From: Gyromitra esculenta
Taxonomy: Eukaryota; Ascomycota; Pezizomycetes; Pezizales; Discinaceae
Assembly (NCBI GenBank): GCA_038503075.1
Contig: JBCAML010000008.1
Span: 1,488,001-1,552,000, forward strand
Length of the DNA stretch: 64,000 nt
Direction: 5' to 3'
Both the position numbers and the translations under genes were made by a program. Numbering within the stretch: position 1 is the stretch's first letter; the number at the start of each line of letters is the position of its first letter. Positions 39,939-50,739 of this stretch are shown one piece after another. The notes beneath the pieces were generated by a model. That model was not told where the DNA came from and searched no databases. It was given only the letters and a program-made list of their open reading frames with translations.

Positions 39939-41401
39939 GTTGAGAGATTTATCTAGTGAAAACTGATATTAGCATCCGTAACGTAAGATCTAAGAGCATC
40001 AGAGTACTCTTGGTGGCATATATGGGCAACGGGCTTACTTATTTGAAGGGTATTCGTTCTAGGTGAGGTATAAAGATTCAGTAGTTGAAGAAGATGAAGC
40101 TTGATGAGATATGAAGGGGAAGAGAAGGGGAAAGGGGTGGAAGAGAGGGAGGAAGATGATGTCTTTATGTTATTTCCTAACCCTCTCGCCGAGGAGGTGA
40201 GGAGGGGCTCAAACTAGCGTGCGTGGATCATTAAAATCATCCCACCTTCCTTCTACCTCTACTAGCACCGTCATTCGACAGCGAGAAAAAAATGGCATGT
40301 TTGTTTGTCTTGTCTGTGTAGCAGTGAATATTCCCCTCCTTCGGTTTCCGATACGCCGGCTTGCCGCGGTTTACTACAGTTGAGAGAGTTGATTTTTTCC
40401 ACCTTTTTTTTCCTTCTCACAGCATTGTTTCGATCGTCGATACTCTACTTTATAGCCACATTGGTCACTGTTTGGACATGCAGTAATTGTCACATCATAC
40501 AACTGGCAGGTTCGATGCGTTCTCTCGTCTTCCTCTAATCGTTTATAAGAGCATTGTTTACTCTACAAACGCATGTTTATAAACAGCGGTGATGTCATCC
40601 GAACATCAGTGTCCATGAACTCTCTACGTCATAATGGCTGTCCAGTGGCAGAGTTTAGCCCCATGTCCCTATTGAGTAGTAGATACGGAAGAAAGCTTTA
40701 TGGTGCATAGGCGTCTTGAGATTTAGTATTTCCAAAGGTCTCCAAAACCGAGATTTCTGTATTACGTGAAAAACATTCTCGAAATCTTGCTCAGGCCGAA
40801 GTGGATGGAGGGGTTGCAGGCAGCTGCAGCTCTGGAGGGGCGTGCTACAGCGGCGGCCAATGCGTGGGATGGATGTCTTAGATGGCAACAGGAGATGTCG
40901 TACATGCTCGTTGACAGCCGTGAATGATGCTCTTCTGCTCATCCAACATAGCAATTAAGGCAGCCCGTGAACTCGGTCGAAACCGACCGGGAAATTGATG
41001 CATATGGAAGCATAACATTGCATACATGTAGAGTACTAATCACTTGTAAAAGGCGGAGGAATTGATATCTTTGCTGCCCGTAATGTGATCGGACGGTTTC
41101 TAATCGCGGGGTGCCCTGACGATAGCGGGGTTGTACACAATGTGATTGTTCCTCGGGAATAGCAAACAAACCAACAGCATGCAGCAAATCCCCCGTTCTT
41201 CTCGCTAAAAGTCCTCTATTTCCAGCCTCTCACACTCGATTCTTGTAATCATACGACGTCTCTCCCGACCTCCGGCGAAGCGTCCCCCCCCAGTACCTTA
41301 TCAATCGCAAAACCCCTCTGCGGTTTTTTCCACCTTTTCCAATCTCCACTCATTTTTTTTCATTCTTGTAGATACCAATTACCCTCCACTACCACCCCAC
41401 G
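39939..41401. promoter_or_regulatory. shared divergent upstream region of GAPDH and COX5
   Basis: The 1.46 kb between the two start codons must hold both promoters. On the GAPDH side, the minus strand has a long pyrimidine-rich tract (40090-40155), a common element just upstream of transcription starts in highly expressed fungal genes. On the COX5 side the last 100 bases are also C/T-rich. One TACATGTA palindrome lies at 41023. No coding frame looks real. Confidence 0.55.
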
Positions 41402-42001
41402 ATGCTGCGAACCTCGGTCCTGCGGGCGTCTAGACTCGCCAGTGTCTCCGCTTCCCCGCCATCCACCCTTCGTGCTGCCATAGTCCTCTCGCAATCCCGC
41501 AACGCCTCGCATGCCGTCTCCAATGTCACCCTCGCCGACATTGAGAAAAGATGGGAGGGTATGCCGCCGAGCGAGCAGGCAGACTTGTGGATGAGCCTGA
41601 GAGATCGGATGAAGGGTTCCTGGAGTGAATTGACAATGCAGGAGAAGAAAGCCTGTAGGTTGCCCTTCATCATCGTCATCATCATCATCACCAAATTAGA
41701 TTTAGCAAATTTATTTCGCTGACACGCTGAAGCCTACTGGATTGCTTTTGGACCCCATGGCCCTCGTGCGGTCCCTCCTGAGGGCGAGAATAGGAAGATT
41801 TTCTGGTATACCCTGATAGGTCTCGGTGCTTCCTTCGTCCTCTTCTATGGCACCCGTTTGGCTGCCAGGCCATCACCAAAGACCCTCACCAAGGAATGGG
41901 AGGAGGCAACAAATGAATACTTGAAGGAGCAGAAGGTTGAGCCTATTACAGGTGTTTCAAGTGAGGGTTATAAGGGCCCTGGAATGGTACAATCCAAGTA
42001 A
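41402..42001 (+). CDS. COX5: cytochrome c oxidase subunit 5 (COX4/Cox5 family)
   Basis: A nuclear-encoded subunit of respiratory complex IV in the inner mitochondrial membrane. Exons 41402-41654 and 41733-42001 give 173 residues. Residues 1 to about 35 form a mitochondrial presequence rich in Arg, Ser and Ala without acids (MLRTSVLRASRLAS). Then come VTLADIEKRWEGMPPSEQADLW, LTMQEKKASYWIAFGPHGPR and one membrane helix FWYTLIGLGASFVLFYGTRL, followed by the TKEWEEATNEYLKEQKVEPI tail. All are typical of fungal Cox5. Intron of 78 bp. Confidence 0.95.
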
Positions 42002-42503
42002 TTGATATATGGACTGCTTTTAAGCAGGGAGGAAGGGAAGGGTGGAGTTTTGTTGATAGACGGATGAAAAGAAAGGCTTTGTGGAGGTGGGGGGTTTCTA
42101 AAATTCAGTACAGTAGGAGGTCGATTGTATCGAATCACTCTAGTCAGTTGTGAAGCGAAAGTCGCATGATTTTTTTCTCTCATTCCTCATGACAGCTGTC
42201 ACTTCCCTCTTCTTTTAATCTCACCCTTATTGGGCTGAGCTGTGTAAAAACAAAATTTGGTTTTTTTCTTTTTGTTTTCTTTTCGTGTATAAGTGCTGTT
42301 GGCTGTGACGTTCAGCAAATTGCGGGGGTGGTTTTCTGGATTATCAAATTTTTCCCGCCGCAATTTGCTTTTTCCCGCCGCGAGACATCTGTGCGTAACT
42401 AACTTCATCACGTCTCACGCTTGAATATCGACCGTCAACCTCAACCTCACCTCAATTCCCTGCTCCTGCACAGTTCTTGCTTCTATCACAGACATTCATC
42501 AAT
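42002..42503. other. intergenic spacer COX5 to RNase III gene
   Basis: About 500 bp that must contain the COX5 3' end and the promoter of the RNase III gene. Two copies of TTTTTCCCGCCGC (42349 and 42370 areas) lie about 150 bp before the start codon; TTTCCCGCC resembles an E2F/MBF-like cell-cycle box, but this is only a sequence resemblance. Confidence 0.4.
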
Positions 42504-43992
42504 ATGCCTCGAAGTAAGAAAAGAAAGCATGAAGAATCCGATGCCATCACCATCATCGATCCCTCCTCTCAAAAAGAAAGGAAGCCAAAGGTACGCAGTT
42601 CCGTGCACCTACCTACCCACTCATCACAGCAATCTAACTCTACCATAGAAAGATCACCGCGATGAAAGAACAAAGTCGGAAATCAAAACAAACTATCGAC
42701 CCACTCCTCCTATTTCTGTTGCTTCGTCTGAGCCCGATGTTACTCAAAGCTTCGAAAACTTCAAATGCGCGCTCTCCGATCTCCTCTCTACCGCATCTAC
42801 CACGTCCAATATCCACCCATCGCTTGGCGATGAAAAAGCCAACTTTGTCGTTGCCCTTCAGACAATGAAGTCCTCAGGCGACCTTGCTTGGTTAGACACT
42901 GATAGTTCCCCTCTAGAAACAGATTCAGTTGAGGAAGGGGAAGAAAAAGAGACACACCTCCTAACCCCCATAGAAACACCTGAGGGATCTACGCTTCCTA
43001 CCACTGTAGCACCAAAATCATGGCCACCGCCTCTTCCAGTCGTTCGCAATAAACAACTCCGTCAGCAAGCGTTCACACACAAGTCCTTCATTAAAGGTGA
43101 AGACGTCGGTCTTCCCGGCACAGAACAGCGCCATTACGAACGACTCGAATTTCTTGGTGACTCCTATCTCCAATCGATCGCTTCACACATCCTTTTTAAC
43201 CGCTTCCCAACTCAAAGGGAAGGTGCCCTCTCAGATATGCGCCAACAGCTTGTCGCCAACAAGCCCTTAAGTACCTACGCGACAATGTATAAATTCCATA
43301 CTATGATCCGCGAAGGCAAGGGGCAAGAGAATCTTGCATTCGTCCCAGGAACAACCAGACACCATCAGAAAAACCGTGCGCCAGCAGTTGCAAAGCCAGA
43401 TTTAAACAAAACGCTCGCGGATTGCTTTGAGGCATATATTGCCGCGATAATATTGGATGATCCTGTGAATGGGGTCGAAATAGCGACTCAATGGTTAATG
43501 GCGCTATATGCACCAAAGTTACAGGAGATGGAGATGCAGCATCGCGATATTGCGCCGATTGATAAGATGGCGAAACAAACGCTTAATACGATTGCGGGCG
43601 GGAATAAGGTGTCGATTGTATACAAATGGACGGATGGGAAAGGTGGGAATAAGGGGGGATTTTGGATGACTGTATTGTTAACGGGATGGGGATGGAAGGA
43701 AAGGGAGATCGGGAGAGGATGGGGGACGAATAAAGGGTATGTTTTATGCGCTTTGAATTTCTCTTGGAATGGATACTAACGCAATAACAGAGATGCGGCC
43801 CTAAGAGCTGCAATGAACGCCATTGCTAATAAAGATTTTGTTGAAGAAATGGTACAGAAGAAACTTGAATGGCTAGGTCCGAAACCAGGTTCTGTGTCAG
43901 TTACACCGGCATTGAACGCTACCACCACATCAGGAATATCCTCACCTAGACCGATCGCGCAGAATGGAGGTATTCTCAACTACGATGATTAA
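42504..43992 (+). CDS. ribonuclease III, Rnt1/Pac1 type
   Basis: A double-strand-specific endoribonuclease that processes pre-rRNA 3' ends, snRNAs and snoRNAs in the nucleus. Exons 42504-42590, 42649-43736 and 43791-43992 encode 458 residues. The N-terminus is basic (MPRSKKRKHE). The RNase III domain begins near residue 160; its signature ERLEFLGDSYL is at about 193-203, and the second acidic pair lies in LADCFEAYIAAIILDD. A double-stranded RNA-binding domain follows (VSIVYKWTDGKGG, DAALRAAMNAIANK), joined across the last intron with its ACTAAC branch site. Architecture, order and size match yeast Rnt1 (471) and Pac1 (363). Confidence 0.93.
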
Positions 43993-44499
43993 AATACTGA
44001 ACAATCTAAATAAGAGAAGAGGGGGGATCGAGAAAGAGAAGAACGGACAGTGTTTTCCTTGCTTTCCTGCATTGACTATGGTTATTTTTTCCTATTTTTA
44101 TCCGGCATGGAAGGCGTTTTTAACAAAATTGTGATGGGCATTTATGGGGTTTTCATTGAGGGAACCAATTTGTTTTTAGATATACGGTAGAAATCGCATG
44201 AGTTATGGCAATATTTATAGCCCTTGTTTAACGAAACTATAAAGTATCTTCTTAAAAAACAAATATACCGAATTAAATTTAATGAGTGATTAGTAGTGAA
44301 GAAGGTCAATGATGAGTTATGCATATTCTGAAATGTTATTTCCACCCGTTCCTCCCCCCCCCTTTCTCAAAAATATGAACAAAAAAAAAGACCCTTCTGA
44401 AATTGTGATAATAATTACACCATGAAGAAAAAGAAAAAGAATTCTGCACACACCCCTACTGGATGAAAAAAATACTTCTTTTATAATATATACCTTTGT
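43993..44499. other. convergent intergenic region
   Basis: AT-rich 3' flanks of the RNase III and complex I genes; no gene is visible. Confidence 0.6.
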
Positions 44500-46903
44500 C
44501 TAACCACTAGCATACGCCGCTTCACCAGGGGAAGGATCCGCCTCAATGCCAACTTTCTGCATCTTTGCCGCTGAACATCTCGACATAGTCGGCGAGCTAC
44601 CCAAAAGTTAGTCAAAACATCAGTTATGGGTGAGGGATGGGAGAGTAATATCATACCTCCTCGAGATAGCATCCGTGAAGTAGAAATTCTCAATAACCCT
44701 CCTCAACACCGCACCTGCTACCTTACTCCCCTTATTCGCATCCACGAGTCCAATCTTCACACCAAGCGCAGACATACTAGCCGGCTCAATAATATCATAT
44801 CTAGTTAGCGCGGGGCTAATCTCCTCCATCCGATACCGCAGTGACGCTAAATCATCATACGGCAGTGGCTGACCAAGCGCCTCGCTAGTTGCACGAACAA
44901 TCTTCCAGTCTTCGCGGGCAACACCTGGGAGACCTGTGGCGGCGCGGGTTAGTTGGACCCGGCCTTCGGTGTTAACGTAAGTGCCAGATTTCTCGGTGTA
45001 TGCTGCGCCGGGGAGGACCACGTCAGCGTATTGAGCGCCGGTGTCGCCGTGGTGGCCTTGGTAAATTATGAATGCGCCCTTAGGGATGTCGGCGGGGGTG
45101 ATTTCGTCAGCACCAAGGAGGTAGACTAGTTTAGGTGTTGTATTTGCAGTTTGGGGAGACGGTGGGACGAAGCCGATGTCGTAGGCTGCGGAGCGGGAGG
45201 CGGCGCGTTGGAGGACGTTGTAACCATTCCATTCTGGTGTGAGAAATTTAGTGGTGTTTTTGTCGAGGAAGGTACCAATCATTTCGTAAATTGCTTTGCC
45301 GTCGACGTGCTCGATGACGCCGCTACCTACGACGATCATTGGTTTTTTAGCGGCGAGAAGCTTCTGGCCGAAGGGTCCTGCGAGGGCTTTTTGGAGGGTC
45401 GCGGCGGTTTGACCGAGATTCTCGTATTCAAAGGTTGACTCGAAGGGTTCGCCGACGAGGCCGACTTCGAGGTCGGAGCGGAGCCATTGTTTGCGGATAC
45501 GAGCGTTCAAAACTGCTGCTTCGTGGCGGGGGTTTGTACCGACGAGAAGAATGACATCGGCCTCTTCGACGCCGGTGATTTTGCTGTTGAAGAGGTAGTT
45601 GCTGCGGATATCGATGCCATGAGCTGGGGGTTGGCTGCCAAATGGTTGGTCGAGGGCTAGATTCTCGGAGCCAAGCTTGTTGATGAGATCTTTCAGTGCT
45701 ACCAGTGATTCTGCTTCAACGAGGTGTCCGGCAATAGCCTTGATCTCGTCGCCCTTCGGGGCAAGTCGTTCATATGCAGATGCAATCTCGCCGAGTGCCT
45801 GTTCCCATGTTGCGGGGAGGAACTTATCATCGCGGCGAATCAGCGGCATTGTAAGACGCTGAGTCTTGAGGCCGTCGCACGCAAAGCGGGTTTTATCGTT
45901 AATCCATTCCTCATTAACATCATCGTTGAGACGCGGGATGATACGCATAACCTCCATTCCACGGGCATCAACACGGATTGCAGAACCAAGGGCATCAAGG
46001 ACATCGACAGACTCGAAAGGCTTAAGTTCCCAAGGACGGGCACGGAATGCATAGGGTTTGTTGGTGAGAGCACCGACGGGGCAAAGGTCAATGACATTGC
46101 CAGAGAGTTCCGAGTCGAGATTCTTTTCCAGATATGTCCCAATCTGCATATCACCCCCACGGCCCGTTGAGCCGAGTTCCGGGGCGCCGGCAACATCATT
46201 GGCGAAACGAATGCATCGTGTGCAGTGAATGCAGCGATTCATAGAGGTCTTGATGAGTGGACCAATGTTCTTATCTTCAACAGCACGCTTCCCGGCCACT
46301 TCATGGAAACGGCCACGGTCACCACCATAACGCATGCTCTGGTCTTGAAGATCGCACTCGCCTCCCTGATCGCAGATAGGACAGTCGAGGGGATGGTTCG
46401 CGAGAAGGAACTCCATCACACCTTCACGGGCTTTGTGGACGAGCGGAGAGTCTGTTTTGACGACCATGCCGGCTTGGACGGGCCTGTTCACGTAGTTGGT
46501 GAGCGAATGCCACAATTGTGATTGCTGGTGACCGGGTGGAGGGCGCACCATGCACAAGACGCTGCCGGCTTTGGCACTCTTTCCACCTCAACCAAACACA
46601 TACGACAGTTACCTGCAATCATCAATTTTTCCTATAGAGCAGACCAATGTCAGTACAGCAGAGCAATTGCAATCAATTAAGAGAGCATACATGATAGCAG
46701 TACCGGGGGATAGTAACCCCGGCCTTCTCGCAAGCTTGGATCAGTGCCGAACCCTGCTCGATCATAATCTTCTTGCCATCGATAGTGACCTCGACCTCGG
46801 CGGAGGCTCTAGGAGTGGAGGCAAACAATCTCCGGGCGGGGCAATTGACGAGCAGCCGGCCGGCGGTGGGCTTCGCACTCCGCAGTAGTCTCTGTCGCAT
46901 CAT
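44500..46903 (-). CDS. complex I 75/78-kDa iron-sulfur subunit (NDUFS1)
   Basis: The largest peripheral-arm subunit of mitochondrial NADH:ubiquinone oxidoreductase, carrying three FeS clusters. Exons 46903-46691, 46631-46549, 46483-44657 and 44596-44500 encode 739 residues. A presequence ([18 protein letters not shown]) leads to the 2Fe-2S domain ([27 protein letters not shown]), then [18 protein letters not shown], and the 4Fe-4S ligands in [18 protein letters not shown]. The molybdopterin-oxidoreductase-like half follows ([35 protein letters not shown]). The last exon supplies the short tail after TDAISR. It is read away from the Ubp3-like gene. Confidence 0.97.
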
Positions 46904-49900
46904 TGTGAGTGAAATCGTGACACGACAGGGGAGGGGAGGGAAGAAGGGAGAGGAGAGGGAAGAAGACTGGAGGGTGATGAAGGGCGAATTGATAGGATTC
47001 GGTCGGGAATAACGATGGGACGAGAACGCTGATAGAGCGTTGTGGAGGTCCCGCCGCCCAATCACAATCCCGCAATACAAATCAGGGAATTACTAAGCAA
47101 TACATTCACCGGAAATCACTCGTCGACTATAGCTATATTCCTCTGCAAATCAAACTATCTAAATCAACCAGTCTATCATAACGGCAATATCTATTCCACT
47201 CCCTTCTAGAACCGGCATCGAATCAAGTTGAATGGCGATTTGTAAAGCTAAAACCCATGCCAGCTGCTTCATGTTAGCCCCAGTGTGCGTAAAGCTATTT
47301 TACCAAACCACCCCTTATAGCTCCCATGCAATCGAATGCTCTCCGTGGAGCTCGTGAACTCGCTTCGTAAACGTGTTTACCACTAAAGTACAGCCATCAA
47401 TATTCATATTAGTGAGGTTTACTAGTCATAGCACTGAGTAAACTGTACCTCCTCACCTTCCTTCCCAGCTAGTTTATTAAGGTTGAGAATAGCCCACTTT
47501 GCTAGTAATAGGCCTTCATACCCCAGAACGCCTAGGCTCTAGATAGATTGCCTTCACAAGAATACATCAAGCCATTCTGTTTTCGAGTAAATTGTCCATT
47601 TCCGCAATCTATAGTGCTACCCGTACCAATACTTCTTTCGCTCTGATCCCGAAGAGAGTATAATTTACTTCACCGCCTCCCCCCCCCACCCTTAGAAGAA
47701 TCTGAATATGGATTTGAATCTGGGAGAGTGAATGTATTGTGGTAGAGGTATGCGTGCGAACCAGAATGCTTAGACGAAAACGGGATTTGCGGAAGATAGC
47801 ATCGCCATATGTATCGTCATGTTGATAAAATGGAATTCGCATAAGAATGTCCTCAAATAGCTATCAGTGAAGAAACGTTTGTGCCAGCACGGATTTCCCT
47901 GCGTTGTCTAGTTGATATCGTGTACTTAGTACTGATATGTTCAGAGCTGTCGCTAGAAATGTCTCAATCTCAGATGATGTATCGCTAGTAGATTCTTATT
48001 ATATGATTAAGGTCACTATCTTAGCTTTATCGTAATAAGGATATCTCTTCATATAAGTGTTGTTGCTCGTACTGAAATATGGCGTGATTGCGGATTGGAG
48101 TTAATAAAATTGTGATTAGTATTGTATTTTATCCACGTTCTCCAACACACGCAGTGTTCTTATTTAAAACAGTTCAACCACTTTAAGTAAAACTAGAGGG
48201 CCTCCTAGCATATGTTAATATCTATCGTGTTAACGTTATATGGAATTTCGCACACCATAGTTCGTGCCGTCCACCTAGTTCTATCGTAGTAAGAATATCT
48301 CCTCACGCATACATCGCCTGTCCTAAAATAATACAGATATCTGATCTGCCTTATATATCTATCTATCTTATAATCAGTATTATATTGTATCTAAATTTCC
48401 AAGCATATAGAATCCTTATTCGAAATATCTCGATCAGTCTAAACAAAACTAGAGAAATCCCTAGTAGATAGCGTTAATATCCATCGTATTGTATGAAATT
48501 TTTAAATACCAGGGTTCAGAAACTCTCCATTCTTCAAGCAGCCATATCCACAAGACGTTTGCTAGATTTTGGTAAATGAACCTGCTTCATAACACCAGAC
48601 CGCCCCGTCTGCGGCAGCAAACCCGCTGTAATATAGGATTTCTTCTATAATTTTTTTAATAAATAGTAATATAACAGACTCAGTGAATGGCCTCCAGCCA
48701 TTATACCAATGTACTATTCGTCATGTCGTAGACGGCAGCCCTATTTGACAAAACAGCTACCCAAAACCAATGTGACGACGAAGGAGCAGGTGCTAGTGCT
48801 TCTCTGATGTAAATTCCATCATGATTCATATACAAGGTTAGAGCATGCTGCAGGTTTAAATGCAGTATTTCAAACACAGCTGTGTTATTGGTACGATCCT
48901 GCCAATAATGGAAATCTTAGAACGTTGATTGATCTAAGTGATGGACGTTTGTGGCCATTCTAGTTGGTGATATCGGGTTACTAATGATCCCCGGTATTTG
49001 AACATTTGGTCGCTGAACTCTAATCGATCATTTCGCTATAGTTGAGTTGATATATCCGAGCAAGAACGCTCTCATCTGGACACTTTGAACAATAAAAAAT
49101 TGCGGAAGTGTGTCTTTTCCTCGTTCCAATATTGTTTAATGAAACCGTTTATGGAAATAGTAGATTCCCACGTGCCAGGACCTTATTTCAGGCTAATATA
49201 ATGAATATTCTAAGTACTAATAATCTCTAATGTTAATACAGTAGTAGAGGATGATAAGGGGAGACTTAGGATTTGTATTGAATAGCTGAATGAGTTGTTT
49301 TCAACAGACAGTAATTCATATAAACACATACACCGGTATGACAATGAAATCCTATTCCGATTCCAACCTAATACCTATAGGGTAGACTAGACACTGTTGC
49401 TTCGAAGCGCCACTCGGGATAATGTCGTTAGAGAAACTTGAAGAACTGAATGCAGAGTTTTCCTACTACTTGCTCAGTAATTAGCTAGAGAATTAGCTGA
49501 TCGCCTATCGGTGTGCAATCTGCTATTTGATTCAATCACAATTAGCACATCTCGCAAACTTCTTGATTCTTGAAGAGCAAGGCAAGCACATTCAACTCAT
49601 TTCAAAGACACAATGATAACAGAGAGCCATGCTCAGGCTGATACTTGTTCCTGAATGACATTTTGTACTACCTAGAATTGTGTTTGTTGGTTCATGTAGG
49701 CCCAAGCAGAAATTCTCAAGCGATAAAAGATTAACTTACAGGTGTGGTTTATCTCAATTCTTTATCCAGAGCTGTTCAGATTTCGTCAATATACTTTCCC
49801 TGATTGTTCTTTAAATAAATGCAGTTTGACTTTGCTCAATCTTCAAGTCAGCAATGAACTGCCATGCACGCGCGGATGCTTTCGATAGGTTCGCCTAGTA

Positions 49901-50739
49901 TTACAGAGTTCAATCCCTATGGCTAAGGATGTGAGAAAGGATAACTTACTTTGTCCAATTGTGTAAACGTAGAACCAATGATGGAAGCATCAAATGTGAT
50001 TCAACGGATACCGGATTGATAAATTGACTTCTCCACCAGCAGCAGAGTATTAGGGGTTTAAATGGATTTTGCACGGATCAAGATGCCTGTAACAGTTCTG
50101 AGAAGCAAATAGGCCTAACCGGCTGAACAGTAGACGGATGAACGTCGCGATTGGGTTGATGGGGGAGGGATATGCAGCAGTGGTCTGGGCCGCCCTGAGG
50201 ATGCTTCCGGCTAATGGCGCTAAACCCAGTAGGGGAAGGCCACAAAAATTAATCAGCGTTTCAGACTTTCTCCAGACTTCAGAATTCAGACTGACGACGG
50301 AAGTAACTCAAACAAACATCTCGAGCCAATCCGCCCCCTCCACCCCCTCCAGCCAGTCCAGCCCAGCACCCCACGGCCACCCTGTCCTCCATCATCTCCA
50401 TCATCTCCATCACTGTAGCCATCACCAGCAGGACCTGTACTATTCATTACCGTCTGAGCTCCGCGGACAGACTCATTTTTGCTGGCTACTGACTGACTGA
50501 CTGACCGAGTCTGAGCAGCGTCTCGCTAGGCCCATCCTACTCTTCTTTACTTCATATCTGATCAACCTCAAATTTTTCTTCGCTTGTTCACCTCAGAAGC
50601 CTATTCGCCTCCAGTCTGCGTTGGTTGGCGTAGCGTCAATCCTTCTACCCCAGCAGCCACCCCAACACAGTCGGTCTTTGTGGGTCAACAAACCACGCCG
50701 GCTGTGTCGTAGGAGCTGTAGTCTCCAGGTGGTGCAATC
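46904..50739. promoter_or_regulatory. 3.8-kb divergent upstream region, with decayed repeat
   Basis: Promoters of the complex I subunit and the Ubp3-like protease must lie at the two ends. No gene is supported in between. A degenerate direct duplication at 48.02-48.51 kb is listed separately. The last 400 bases are C/T-rich with CATCTCCAT repeats, probably the protease leader. Confidence 0.5.
48023..48510 (+). repeat. degenerate direct duplication, units of about 235 bp
   Basis: Unit 1 (about 48023-48256) and unit 2 (about 48277-48510) align along their length with an offset of about 254 bp. Shared blocks are TATCGTARTAAGRATATCTC near the start, AAAACTAGAG and TTAATATCYATCGT near the end. 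Most differences are transitions (A/G, C/T), as expected after ageing or repeat-induced point mutation. Origin unknown. Confidence 0.7.

Noticed and set aside
45677..46521. Long + strand frames opposite the complex I gene
   Set aside because: They are antisense shadows of a well-supported coding exon with strong codon bias.
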